Shown here: positions 45,748 to 58,000 of the stretch, one piece after another
Layout: the number at the start of each line of letters is the position of its first letter
How positions within the stretch are numbered: the stretch's first letter is position 1
From: Betaproteobacteria bacterium Ga0077526
GTDB taxonomy: Bacteria > Pseudomonadota > Gammaproteobacteria > Burkholderiales > Ga0077523
Assembly: GCA_001464765.1 (NCBI GenBank)
Contig: LNDV01000030.1
Span: 186,001-250,000, forward strand
DNA: 64,000 nucleotides
Direction of reading: 5' to 3'
The notes under the pieces: generated by a model
The model's input: only the letters and a program-made list of their open reading frames with translations
What the model was told of the DNA's origin: nothing
The model's database searches: none
Position numbers and translations under genes: made by a program

Positions 45748-47265
45748 ATGAAACTGAAATCCATCGTTTGGGCCTGCGCCGCCGCGTGTGCCTTCGTGGG
45801 CGTCGAAGCCTCCGCGCAGACCCCCGGTCCCTTCGACGTGCCCGAAGTGAAGGTCATCCTCTCCGGTGCCACTGCCCCGGACAACTTCCTCGTCACGATC
45901 GCCACCGGTCTTTTCGACGGCGCCTTCAACCGCTATCAGGATGACAACGGTACGGCGGCGGACTTCACCGACGACGGCCGTGGCTTCAACGCCTTCTTCG
46001 GCCGCGTGAGGAATGATGCCTCCGTGCCGCAGGCACTGCGTGGTCGCACCGTCATGTTCGTCAAGCGTTCCCGCGGCGGTTCCGTGTGGGGTGTGAACCC
46101 GGTTGCCCGCGCTCAGCGCATCGCGACGCTCAACATCACGGCCGGCACCTGCGTCCTCAGCGGGACGGCGTATCGCTGTTCCAGGAAAGGCATCGATCCG
46201 GGCCTTCCCGGCTACGCGGATTCGAGCAACGCGGGCGAAGTCTCCGACTTCGGTGTGTCGGACGTCGAGCCGGCCATGTTCAAGTCCCCCATCAACGTCG
46301 AATTCGGCCAGAACCAGCTGTCCAACGCCGAGACGGCCCGTCTGAATGTGAAGCCGGCCAACGTGCTGATGATGGGTATCGTGGCCACCAACGCTGTCCC
46401 GGCGACGACGCCGCTGTCGCGTGCCGCCTACGGTGCCATGCTGTCCGGCAACTATCAGGACTGGAGCCAGGTCGACCCTGCTCTGAACACCGGCAACACG
46501 CAGGTCATCGTATGCCGCCGTGTGCAGGGTTCGGGTACGCAGACTTCCTACAACTGGTACTTCAACAACTTCCCCTGCCAGAGCGGCTTCGGCGGTTCCG
46601 TGGCGCCCAAGCGCATGGCCGAAAGTGCCAGCGGCATCGTGAGCGGTACCGGTACACCGGCGGATCCCTTCATCATCGATCCGACCTCGGGATACACCGT
46701 GGTCGAGAATTCGGGTTCCGGCAACGTGCGGGATTGCCTGAGCCGAGCGAACTCGCGCACCGATCACACGATCACCGGTGACGACGGCAAGACCTACACG
46801 ATCAAGTTCTCCAACAGCGCCACTCCGTTCCGTGCCATCGCCACCCTTTCCGGGGACAGCGCCAGCAACGCCAACCCGGATCAGAACGGCTGGAGCTTCC
46901 GCTACCTCGACGGCGCGGGCGTGTTCAACATCAACACCCAGGCGCATGTCTCCGGCTCTGCGGACAAGGGCATCGCGCCGAGCAAGCAGAACCTGATCGA
47001 CGGCAAGTACGACTTCGCGGTGGAACTCACCTTCCAGAACCGCAAGGTCGCAGTGATCAACGATCACGGCGACAGCATCGCCGCGCTCTCTGGCGTCAAG
47101 CTGGCGTTTGTGAACGAGTTCGTCAAGCGCGCGGGCGATCCCGCGTTCAACGCCAACCCTTGGGTGGCTGCTCTTCCGCCGACCTTCGATCCGACGGCCA
47201 GCGCCAACGTGGCGAAGGGTACGCGCTTCGGCAACACGTGCTCGCCGCTGCAACTGCTGTATTGA
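45748..47265 (+). CDS. Exported PstS-like substrate-binding protein
   Basis: 505 residues behind AAGGAG. A signal peptide (MKLKSIVWACAAACAFVGVE then ASAQ) precedes VKVILSGATAPDNFLVTIAT. The fold looks like a periplasmic phosphate-binding relative: an early SGATAP loop, the segment AAYGAMLSGNYQDWSQV that matches the hinge region of PstS-like proteins (I...G...W), and a GSGTQTSYNWYF loop. At about 500 residues it is longer than PstS (about 320-350), and Cys are present in several places (TCVLSG, YRCSR, VICRR-like, FPCQ, TCSP). No Pst permease adjoins. Its place before the two-partner secretion genes suggests a surface or periplasmic role in that system. Confidence 0.6.
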   Translation: MKLKSIVWACAAACAFVGVEASAQTPGPFDVPEVKVILSGATAPDNFLVTIATGLFDGAFNRYQDDNGTAADFTDDGRGFNAFFGRVRNDASVPQALRGRTVMFVKRSRGGSVWGVNPVARAQRIATLNITAGTCVLSGTAYRCSRKGIDPGLPGYADSSNAGEVSDFGVSDVEPAMFKSPINVEFGQNQLSNAETARLNVKPANVLMMGIVATNAVPATTPLSRAAYGAMLSGNYQDWSQVDPALNTGNTQVIVCRRVQGSGTQTSYNWYFNNFPCQSGFGGSVAPKRMAESASGIVSGTGTPADPFIIDPTSGYTVVENSGSGNVRDCLSRANSRTDHTITGDDGKTYTIKFSNSATPFRAIATLSGDSASNANPDQNGWSFRYLDGAGVFNINTQAHVSGSADKGIAPSKQNLIDGKYDFAVELTFQNRKVAVINDHGDSIAALSGVKLAFVNEFVKRAGDPAFNANPWVAALPPTFDPTASANVAKGTRFGNTCSPLQLLY

Positions 47266-47319
47266 TTCATAAATCCGTAACCTGAGACGCGCACGCTGAT
47301 CAGACCGGAAGCCTAACGC

Positions 47320-47348
47320 ACGCCGACCGTCCCATGGACGGTCGGCGT
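47320..47348 (+). terminator. Long hairpin before the TpsB gene
   Basis: A 13-bp perfect stem (ACGCCGACCGTCC at 47320-47332 with its complement at 47336-47348) and a 3-base loop CAT. Position and strength suit a terminator or attenuator between the PstS-like gene and the secretion genes; there is no T tract. Confidence 0.55.
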
Positions 47349-47386
47349 CGTGTCGTAACGGCCCGGCGTCGCCAACAGGAAGCTTC

Positions 47387-49000
47387 ATGCCTCAGCATCA
47401 CTTCATTCGCCCGTTCCGGCGGATTCTGGTCACAGTACTTCTTCTCGGCGCAGTATTTGCGGCGTCAGCGGCGCGCGCCCAGGAATCCCGCTTCGACGTC
47501 CTCGAGTTCGAGATCGAGGGCAACACGGTCCTTCCGGCGCTCGCGATCGAGCGCGCGGTGTATCCGTTTCTCGGCCCCGGCAAGACGATCGATGACGTGC
47601 AGGGCGCACGGGCCGCACTGGAGAAGGCCTACCAGGACGCCGGCTACCTTACTGTGGTGGTCGATGTGCCCCCCCAGCAGGTGAAGGGCGGCAAGGTGGT
47701 CCTCGCGGTGACCGAGGCCACCGTCGAAAAGCTCGCCGTCGCCGGCAACAGATACCGGTCGCGGGATGCGATCCGGGAGCGGTTTCCGTCTCTGGCGCCC
47801 GGCGCAGTGCCGTACTTCCCCGATGCCCAGAAGGAACTGGCGGCGTTCAACCGGGTGCCGGGCCGCAGCGCCACGCCGGTGCTGAAGCCGGGGACGCAGA
47901 AGGGGACCGTCGGGATGGAGCTCAAGATCCAGGAGGACAAGCCCTTCGCCGGCAGCATCGAGCTCAACAACCGACAGGCCATCAACACCGAGCCGCTACG
48001 CCTGTCGGGCACGCTCAAGTACAACAATCTCTGGGGCAGGGACCATTCCGCCTCGCTGCTCTACCTCACGTCTCCCGAGGACACCACCCAGGTCCGCGCG
48101 CTGTCGGGCAACTACATCCTGAGGCTGCCGGATTCCGGACAGATTTTCGCGTTCTATGCGGTCCGCTCGCGCAGTACCGTGGCCACGCTGGGCAGTTCCA
48201 CCGTGGTCGGCAACGGCAACATTTACGGCTTCCGCGGCATCCTGCCGCTGCCCGGTGACGAGGTCTTCAGCCACAACCTCGTCTACGGTGCCGACTACAA
48301 GGAGTCGTTCCAGGGCGTGGGGATCGACCCGACCTCGCGCATCGAGGGGACCCTCACCTATTTGCCGTTCACTGCCCAGTACGGCATGGCGAAGACCGGA
48401 CTCAAGGGGACCACTCGCGCGAGCATTCAGACCAGCTTTCTGACGCGCAGCGCGCTGCTCGGCAATCGTGACGACGAATTCGCGCGCCGCCGATTCCGGG
48501 CCACCGCCAACTACGCCGTGCTTCGCGCGGAAGTCTCGCGACAGCAGACCCTGCCGAAGAACTTCACGGCATTCCTGAAGCTGACGGCGCATACCTCCAG
48601 TCAGCCCCTGGTCAACACGGAGCAGTTCATCGCGGCAGGCGCGGACGGTGTCCGCGGCTACTACGAGGCGGAAGTCGTCGGAGACGATGGCTGGATGGCC
48701 ACAGCGGAACTGCGCTCGCCGTCGCTGATCGATGCGGGGGAAGGCGCGGGAGCACGCGAGTTGATCGCGGTCGGCTTCGTGGATGCCGCCAATGTCCGAC
48801 TCAAGCGCCCCCTGCCCGGAGAGACATCCCAGAAGAGTCCCTGGAGCGTGGGCCTCGGTCTTCGCTTCCGGGCCCAGTCGTCGCTCTCCGCGACGCTCGA
48901 AGTCGGTCTTCCGATGGAAGACGTGCGCCGCAGCACCTCCGACCCGGGTACGGAGAAGCGCGATCCCCGCCTGCACCTTCGCGTCGCGTACGACTTCTAG
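47387..49000 (+). CDS. Two-partner secretion outer-membrane transporter (TpsB, FhaC/ShlB family)
   Basis: 537 residues: signal peptide (ILVTVLLLGAVFAASAARAQ), two POTRA-type domains (about 35-185; FDVLEFEIEGNTVLPALAIE, VEKLAVAGNRYRSRDAI), and a 16-strand Omp85-type barrel (about 190-537). The barrel contains the diagnostic loop-6 motif VRGYYEAE near residue 423. It recognises the TPS domain of the giant exoprotein encoded 33 bp downstream and moves it across the outer membrane. The C-terminus ends in an aromatic residue (HLRVAYDF), as expected for a barrel. Confidence 0.92.
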   Translation: MPQHHFIRPFRRILVTVLLLGAVFAASAARAQESRFDVLEFEIEGNTVLPALAIERAVYPFLGPGKTIDDVQGARAALEKAYQDAGYLTVVVDVPPQQVKGGKVVLAVTEATVEKLAVAGNRYRSRDAIRERFPSLAPGAVPYFPDAQKELAAFNRVPGRSATPVLKPGTQKGTVGMELKIQEDKPFAGSIELNNRQAINTEPLRLSGTLKYNNLWGRDHSASLLYLTSPEDTTQVRALSGNYILRLPDSGQIFAFYAVRSRSTVATLGSSTVVGNGNIYGFRGILPLPGDEVFSHNLVYGADYKESFQGVGIDPTSRIEGTLTYLPFTAQYGMAKTGLKGTTRASIQTSFLTRSALLGNRDDEFARRRFRATANYAVLRAEVSRQQTLPKNFTAFLKLTAHTSSQPLVNTEQFIAAGADGVRGYYEAEVVGDDGWMATAELRSPSLIDAGEGAGARELIAVGFVDAANVRLKRPLPGETSQKSPWSVGLGLRFRAQSSLSATLEVGLPMEDVRRSTSDPGTEKRDPRLHLRVAYDF

Positions 49001-49033
49001 CGCTGACCGGATGGAATTGAGGACGTCGTCACC

Positions 49034-52000
49034 ATGAATGCCAATCGCTTCCGCCATGTGTTCAGTCGAGTCACCGGCATGCTCGTGCCCGTCGGGGAGC
49101 ACGCCGCCGCCGGGCGGGGCCGTCGCCGGTTGCGCAGGATTGCCGCAGCGGTCGCGACGCTGACCGTCGCCGACTTCACGTGCGCCACCGACATCGCGAT
49201 CCCCGCAGGCACGCTGCCGGTTCCGGTGATTTCCTCCGGAAACATCGCGGCATCCGGTGCCGCGACCGCGGCGGTGAACGATGCGACGAGAACGCTGACC
49301 GTGGAGCAGTCCACGCTGCGGGCGATCATCGACTGGCAGAGCTTCAACGTCGGGCGGGACGCAACAGTCTTCTTCAATCACCAGCTCGGCGCAGCTTCCG
49401 CGACGCTAAACCGCATCGGCGGCAACGACCCGAGCGTGATCCAGGGCACCGTACGGGCTCTGGGCGAGCTGTATCTCGTCAACCCGAACGGGATGGTGTT
49501 CAAGGACGGTGCGCGAGTGGATGCGGGGTCGCTGACCGTGTCCGCCCTACGCATGCAGGAAAACGCCTTCAACGCCGGTCTGCTGTCGCTGCCGACGGGT
49601 TCCAATGCGCAGGCGGCATTCGCCTGGGACGGGACCAAGGTGCAGTACGAGGCGACGAGCATCCAGATCGACGCCGGTGCCCAGCTGAGCGCATCGACGG
49701 GCGGCCGCGTCATGGTGTTCGCGCCGACGATCCGCAACGAGGGTACCGTGAGTGCCCCGCAGGGGCAGGCGATGCTCGCCGCGGGGGCGAAGGTGTTCCT
49801 GTCCGCCCCCACCGATCCGTCCCTGCGCGGATTCCTCGTGGAACTCGATCCCTATTTGGAGCGCGACTCCACCGGTGAGCCGATCCCGGGGAGCACGGTC
49901 GACGGTCGCGTCGACAACCTGGGGCGCATTCTCGCCGATCGCGGCAACGCGACGCTCGCCGGCTTCGCGATCAACCAGAACGGCCGCGTGAGCGCCACGA
50001 CCACGGTCACGCTCAACGGCTCGGTGTTCCTCCAGGCGCGGGACTCGGTCAGTACCCGCAACGGCGTCAATGCGGTGACGATCGGCAACGTGCAGAACGT
50101 TCTCAGGGGCACGCGCACCGGCACGGTGACCTTCGGTCCCGGCAGCGTGACGGAAGTCATGCCCGACCTGGCCGATCGCACCACGACTCAGGACGCACAG
50201 GGGTTCACGCCCTCGCGCATCGACGTCGTCGGACGAAACATCACCCTTCGCGGCGCCGACGGCGCCGTCTCTGGGAGCGTTCTCCGGGCACCCGGTGGTA
50301 TCGTCAATCTCACCGCCCAGTCGGACGATCTGTTCCAGGAAGCTGGCGACGCACTCGTCCCGGGCACGAGAGTGTTCGTGGGCAGCGGGGCGCGCATCGA
50401 CGTCTCCGGCACCGACGGTGTCGTGCTCCCCGTGGAGCGCAACTTCATCGAGGTGGAACTGCGCGGCAACGAGCTGCGCGACTCGCCAGTGATCCGCAAC
50501 GGCGCGCTGCGCGGTCAGAAGGTGACCGTCGACATCCGAAAGGGCACGACGCTGGGCGATATCTCCGGCTATCTCGCGCAGGTGAGCCGCGGGATCGGCG
50601 AGCGCACTTCCGCCGGCGGGTCGATCAGTTTCCGCTCGGAGGGTGAGGTCGTCGTGCTCGACGGGAGCACGCTCGACGTGTCCGGCAAGGCGATCACCTA
50701 TGCGCCGGGCACGGGTTCGGAATCGGTCCTGAGGGCGTTGGACGGACGCACCTTCGCCGTCAGCGTGGCACCGAAGGACATCGCCTACGGCGGGCTCGCC
50801 GACCGCGTGGATGTGCGATTCCAGGTGCCGAACCAGCCGGATGGCGTCGCGATCTCCGAGACCTACCGTCCCGCGCAGAGGCCGGGAGCCGCTGTCATCA
50901 GCTCGGCGCAGCCCGGGTATGTGGAGGGCCGCAGCGCTGGCAGCATCGATGTCGTTGCCCACAGGACGGTGCTGGAAGGCACGTTGCTCGGGAGCGCAAT
51001 GGCGGGGCCGTATCAGCGCACGGCCGCGACGGCGCCGCTCGGCGGCCTGCTGCGCCTCGGAGATCTCTCGGAGGCCGCCTCGACGGCAACGGACAGCAAG
51101 CTGCGCAATCTGCGCATCGGCCCGCTCACCGACCGTCTCCCGGTTTCGTTCGCGTCCGATGCCGCACTCCCCGATGCCTGGCTCGATCTCACGCGGCTCG
51201 ATGGTGCGGCTCTGTTCGAGCGGGGCGGATTCAGCCGGCTCACGGCCAATGCGAACGGCGAAATCACCCTGAGTGCGCCCGTGAAACTTGCGCCGTTCGG
51301 TTCGGTGGAACTCACCGGGCGCGCCATCCGCGTGGATCACGACATCACCGCGCCGGGCGGCCGGCTGACCCTCGCTACGCGTGCCGTGAGCGGTGAGTCC
51401 GTGTCCGATCGAGGGCGCTATCTGCTCTCGGTGGGCGACGGCGTGACGATCGACATGGCCGGTCGCTGGACGAACGACACCCAGTCGGCTGTCACGCCGA
51501 CGGCCGCGATCGTACGCGGCGGCGGCACGGTGTCCTTGCGTTCCGCCGGGGACGTGCTTCTCGGCGCAGGGTCCACGATCGATGTGTCGGCCGGTGCCTA
51601 CCAGCCCGCGACCGGCGCGCTTCAGACCGGAACCGCAGGCGCCATCGTGGTGGCGTCCGGGCGAATCGGTCTCGGCGATGCGGACCGGCAGCAGTCACGG
51701 ATCACGCTGGGCGGCGAACTCCGCGGATTCGGATTCGGCTCCGGGGGAAGCCTCTCGCTATCGACGACACGCGTCGAAATCGGCGCAGCGTCGCCTTCTG
51801 CGGATGCTCTCGCGCTGTCGACCGATTTTTTCCGTACGGGCGGATTTTCCCGCTACGCCCTCAATGGTCAGGATGGGGTGGTGGTCGGTGCATCCACGGC
51901 GATCGACGTACTGCCTGTGACTTGGCTTGCCGACGGCGCCATCGCCCGTCAGGCGACGGGGTTGCGGCTCGCGGACATCGTGGCCTCCGGCGTTCTCCCG

Positions 52001-55000
52001 GAGGGACTGCGTGAGGCGACTCACCTCTCCCTGCGTTCCGACAGTTCTGCGTTCGGTCACGTGAACGTCGAATCCGGCGCCACGGTCAAGGTCGCTCCGC
52101 TCGGAACGATCACCTTGGAGTCCGGCCGCCGCGTCACGATGCTCGGGTCGCTGACGGCGCATGGCGGCGCGATCACGCTGGCGAACGCCCTGCCGGGCGG
52201 AACGGATGTGTATGAAGGCGATGTGTCCGTGTGGATCGGCGCTGCCGCCCGGATCGACGCCACGGGCGTCCTCCGGAGGACGATCGACCCGCGACCGCTG
52301 CTGTTCGGTACGGTCCACGACGGCGGTCGGGTCTCACTGTCAGCGGGTAAAGGCTATCTCGTGGTGGAGGCCGGAGCACTTGTGGACGTGTCGGGAGCAA
52401 TCGCACAGATCGACGTCCCGCGCACCTTGCCGAACGGCACGCTGGTCTACGACCGTGTTGCGATGCCCAGCGCTGCCGGGTCCGTCGCGCTGTCGGCGCG
52501 GGAAGGCGTCTTTCTCGAAGGCGCTCTGGCTGGTCGGCCCGGCAGCGCCGTGGTCGCTGGCGGGTCCCTCAGCGTGTCGATGCTCGGCGTGCCTCAGCTC
52601 GGATTTCCGGGCAATGCCCGACGGATCGAGATTTCGCAAGGCGGCGTGACGCTGCCGTCCGGGCTTACGCCTGGCGCGGAGATCGAAAGTGCGAGCGGTG
52701 CGACGCAGACCGGCGCGTTCAATGGACGGGCGATGCTGCGTGCGGGGTCTCTGTCGGAAGGTGGCTTCGGTTCGGTGACGCTGCGCGCACGAGATGCCAT
52801 CGCCTTCTCCGGAGAGGTGGATCTCGCCGTCCGCCGCGCGTTCGAAATGGATGCGCCGCTGATCTCAGGCGCCTCCGGCGCAGACGTGACCCTCTCGGCG
52901 GCTAGCGTATCCGTTGGCCATTCCGACATCACACGCCAGATCGAAGCCAATCCTGTCGCCGGCAATGGAACGCTCGCCGTGAGCGCGCGCGTCATCGACC
53001 TCGTCGGCCGCACCACGATCGGGGGATTCAACGACATCCGCCTGGCCAGTCTTGGCGATATCCGCCTTCGAGGTGTCGTCTCTGACGTGAACCCCGATCG
53101 CGATGTCACGACCTACCGCCTGACCGGCGCTCTGTCAGTGCTCGCGGACACGCTCACGCTCGACGCGGCGCAGATCGTCCCGTCGACGCTCACGGAGTTC
53201 ACCGTGCGCAGCCTTTCCTCGACCGTGACCGATGCCGGAGGCACCGTGACCGGAGCCGGCCGAATCGTCATTGCGGCAAGCGCGCCCGCGCCTGCTGCGC
53301 CCCTTGCCGCCGGCGGCACTTTGCGGGTTGAAGCGAACCAGATCGAGCAGGGCGGGCGTCTCGCTGCGCCTTTCGGCGAAATCCGCCTGGTCGCGACGGA
53401 CCGGGTACGTACCACCGGTGGCATCACTTCGGTCGAGTCTGCAGGGCGCGTCGCACTGCTGGCCGGAAGTTCGACTTCCGTGTCCGGCCGCGGCCTCCAG
53501 ATCCCGTTCGGGCGTACCGAACTCTCCGGCAAGGACTACGTGTATGCGCTCGGCAGCAGTTTCGGCAATCGGGTGCTGACGGCGCTGCCGGACAAGGCGG
53601 TGACGATCGAAGGCACCGACGTGATACTGGCGGGCGGGATCGACTTGTCCGGCGGCGGTGAACTGGTTGCCTACGAGTTCGTGCCGGGTCCCGGCGGATC
53701 GAAGGACATCTTCGCGGCATCCTCCTTCCCGAACACCTTCGCCATCCTTCCGGTTGCCGTCGGTGCCGGATATGGACCGGTCGACCATCAGGCTTCTCTC
53801 GACGTCTCCGGACTGCGCGTGGGCGATCAGATCCGGTTGAGCGGCGCGAATGCGCTGGGCCTGGCGGAGGGAATCTATACGCTTCTGCCGCCGGGCTACG
53901 CGGTGGTCGAAGGCGCCTTCCTGGTCACGGCGGTCGACGGCTACCGTGACCTCTCTCAAGGGAGCGCGATCGCGCAGACCGGGGGCGGTCTCATCGTCGC
54001 GGGTCAGAAGGCGGCCGCGAGCCTGGACGGGACGTCGATCGCCGAAGTGCGCACCCGCGGCTTCCTCGTGGAGACGCCGTCTGCATTCAGAACCCGTGCC
54101 GAGTACGCTGTGACCACAGCCAGCAGCTTCTTCGCCGGTTCTGCCGGGGCAACGCTGCCAGGTGATGCAGGCCGGATCAGCATCGTGTCGAACGGCGGCG
54201 AACTGGCGTTCGGCGGCGCGATCGAGGGCGCCGCGATGCCGGGTCGGCGCGGCAAGTCGATCGACATCTCCGCGCCGAAGATCCGTGTGGCTTCGGAGGG
54301 TGATGCTGCTGTGCCCGGCGCGCTGAACCTGCCGGTGGCCACGCTCAATGCCCTCCGCGCGTCCAGCCTGCTCCTCGGCGGTACCCGCCGTACCGTCGAC
54401 GGCGTCACGGTGCTCACGCCGTCTGTCGGATCGTCATCGGAGATCATTGTCGCCAACCGGTCGGACGACCCGCTGAAGGCTGCGGACCTCATGCTCGTGT
54501 CCGGAGGCAGGGTCGTTCTTTCCGACGGCGCCAGTCTGAAGGCAGAGGGCGCGACTGCGGCCGGCGCAGTGAGCATCGCGGGCAACGGCGCACTCGTGCG
54601 CGTGACGCAGGCGCGTGACGCCGGCGTCACGCGGACGGGCTTCGATCGTTCCATAGGTGACGTCACCGTCGGCGCCGGCGTGCTTCTGGAGTCGTCCGGC
54701 TCGGTGATCCTCGATGCGACGCGCGACACGACGATCGCCGGGGACGCCGTTGTCACCACCGGGATCACCGCCGTCGCGGCAGGTACGGTCAGCGCTGGCG
54801 ACGTGCCCGCTGGTACCGGCGGACTCGTGCTGGGCGAAGGGCTGCTCGCGCAGATCGGACGGGGCGAACGGCTCTCGGTGAAGAGCTACGGAACGCTCGA
54901 CCTGTATGGCGCGGTCCGGCTGGGGGCGGTCGACGGCAGCGGTGTGCCGCTGCTCGACACGCTGGTGCTGGATACGCCGGCGATCCGGGGTTTCGGAAGC

Positions 55001-58000
55001 GATGCGAAGTCCATCGTCGCCGGCGAGGTGATGCTCGGCAACAGCTCCGGTGCCGTCGCTGTCGCGCCAGGGACCGGAACGGGCTCGCTCGCGCTCAGCG
55101 CACGAACACGAAGCGACGGCTCGGGCGCGCGGCTCGTGATCGCTGCGGGCGACGTGTCGGTCTCCGGTTTCCCGATCGCAACCCTCGACGCTGCGCGGGA
55201 GGTCCGCATCGCGGGCAACGGCGCGCTGGCTTTCACGGGGGCGTCGGTGGAGGTCGTGACACCGCGGCTGACCGCGGACAACGGCGTCACCGGTTCCCTG
55301 AGGACGGACGGTGCTCTGACACTGACGCGTGCTGATGGCACGGTACCGCCCGCAACCGCTTCAGGCCTCGGCGCGACCCTCGCTTTGGTGGGGGCCCGCG
55401 TGGCGATCGACACTCTCGTCGACCTGCCGACGGGGACGTTGCAGGTGCGCGCGACGGGCGCGAACGGCGGCGACGGGGTGAGCCTCGGCAGCCGCGCCGC
55501 TCTCGTGGCGGCAGGACGAAGCCTGCCGTTCGCGGCCGGCGTGACGAAAGCCTCCTCGGGCGGCACGGTTCGTCTCGAGACGGTGGCCGGGGATGTCAGC
55601 ATCGGCAGCGGGTCGGGAATCGATGTGTCGAGCGGTGGCGCCGGGGCGGGCGGCGGTCTGATCCAGATTCGCAGCGCGGGGGCGATGACGCTCGGCGGCA
55701 CGCTGAACGGCGCCGCGTCAACGTACGATCACGGCGGCCGGCTCGACTTCGACGTTGGTGTCGCGCCGGACCTCGGCGAAGTCGCGACTGCGGCGGCCAG
55801 CGGCGGCTTCACGGAAGGCGTTCGTATCCGGGCACGTGCCGGCGATCTCGTTCTTGCCGACGCGGACACGCTGACGGCTCGGGAGATTTATCTTTCCGCG
55901 GATGCGGGCGCAGTTCGTCTCGCCGGAACGCTCGACGCCCGGGGCACGCAAGGCGGACGCATCGATGCCTGGGCACGGGATGACGTGACGCTCGAGTCGA
56001 CGGGGCGTCTTCTGGCCTCGGCGAGTTCGGCGACCGGCGACGGGGGAGATGTATTCGTCGGTACGACGGCTGGCAACGTAGGTCTCGACGCCGGCGCCAC
56101 TGTGGATGTGGCTGGCGGCGCGCGGGGTGCGCCGGGCGAGATCTGGTTGCGGGCGCCTCGTGTCGGCACCAGCGATGTCGCAGTCTCGTCCATCGCCGCC
56201 AATGTGATCGGCGCGAACCATGTGTCCATCGAGGCGTTCCGGGTCTACACCGGTACCACGATCGGGTCCACGACCGCGAGCGCCGTGAGGATCGGCGACA
56301 GCGGTGCGACAGCGGTGGTATTCAATCAGACGCGCGACTATCTCCTGGCAGCGCGACCCGTCGTGCAGTCGCGCCTCGACGCGGGCACGGCCGTGGACGT
56401 GCGGCTGCGTCCCGGCATCGAGGTCCGCAGCGAGTCGACCCTGGCGCTGAACAGCGACTGGAACTTCTACTGTGGCACGGCGGCGACCTGCACGCGGGAC
56501 ATCGCGCTGTGGAACTTCGACGGTGCCCCAGGCGTGCTGACCCTGCGAGCGGCAGATGAGGTGTCCCTGAACCGTTCGCTGAACGACGGCTTCCGGCTGC
56601 TGCCGCCCGCCACAGTCAACGCCAGCACATCCTCGCAGGTGATGAACGATGCTTACGTGCCGCGAGCCGGTGGCGGGTGGTCCTACCGCGTGACGGCCGG
56701 CGCAGACACGGCATCGGCGGATCCGCGGGCGGTCGCGGAGGGCACAGAAGCCGATGTGGTACTGGCCAACAACCGGCTCGTTCGCACATCCACGGGCTTC
56801 ATCGACATCGGCGCCAGCCGCGACGTCGTGCTGTCGAACACGCGATCCGCGGTCTACACGGCCGGCGAACCGGGGGCGACCGTTGCCGGTTTCGTCACGC
56901 CCAACGTGCCCACAGCGTCGGGTCTGCCGCGTGCGCCCACGCCGACCTACACGCACTTGGGGGGCGACGTCCGCATCGTCGCCGGACAGGATGTTCGCGC
57001 GGAAGGCTCCGTGCAGTCCGTCACCGATTGGCTGTATCGAGACGCGCGACGTTCCGGCAGCACCCTGCTCGAGAATCCGCAGACGACCTGGTGGGTGCGG
57101 TACGACGGCTTCCTCCAGGGGTTCGGGGCGATGGGCGGCGGCGATGTGGCCGTGCGTGCCGGCAGGGATGTCTCCAACATCACGGTGGTGGCGCCGACGA
57201 ATGCCCGACTGGGTGGCTCCACGGCGAGTGCGCCGACCGCCGCAGATTTCCTGGAACTCGGCGGCGGCGATGTCACGGTCTCGTCGGGCCGAGACATCCT
57301 TGGCGGGCTGGTGCTCGCGCAGAAGGGCGAAGGCCGTCTGCTCGCGGGTCGCGATGTCGCCTCCGCACAGAGCCTGAACGATCAGCCGCTCAATCCGCTG
57401 CTGGCCCTGGGGGATGCGACGCTTCGCATCGAGGCCGTCGGCAGCGTCGCGATCGACGGCATCTTCAATCCGACGATCCAGCGTCAGCCGCGCGGCAACA
57501 TCGGCACGAACGGCCTCGCGACTACGTATTTCCTCACCTACGGGGAGCGCTCCCGGGTCGACATCGCTGCCGTGACCGGCGATGTCGCGCTGACGAACAA
57601 CACCGATCTCCTTCCGAGTCTGCCGAATTCGCCGCTTTCCTTCTTCGGATCGTCCGGAGAAGCGGTGGCGGCAGTGATCTATCCGGCCACTGTGTCGGCG
57701 GCGTCGCTCGGCGGCAATGTCCGTGTCGATCGGACGATGTATCTCGCACCCGCGGCGCGCGGGCAGCTGGAACTGCTCGCGGCGGGTGACGTACGGATCG
57801 CCGGAACGATCAGCATGTCCGATGTGTCTCCGCTGGCCCTGCCTGGAGTGCTGTCACGCCACGGCGTGGCTGAGGGTGGAGCGTCAGTGGTGCTGCGCCC
57901 GGATCGCGTTTTCCGGGAGCCGACCGGTTCCAGCCGATCCGTCGGCATCCTGATTGTGGATGCGGCGGAAGGCGCCCTGTTCCACGACCCGACGCTTCTG

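Noticed and set aside
45718..47388. A 556-codon minus-strand frame across the PstS-like gene
   Set aside because: The plus strand has signal peptide, ribosome site and coherent fold features; the minus frame has none.
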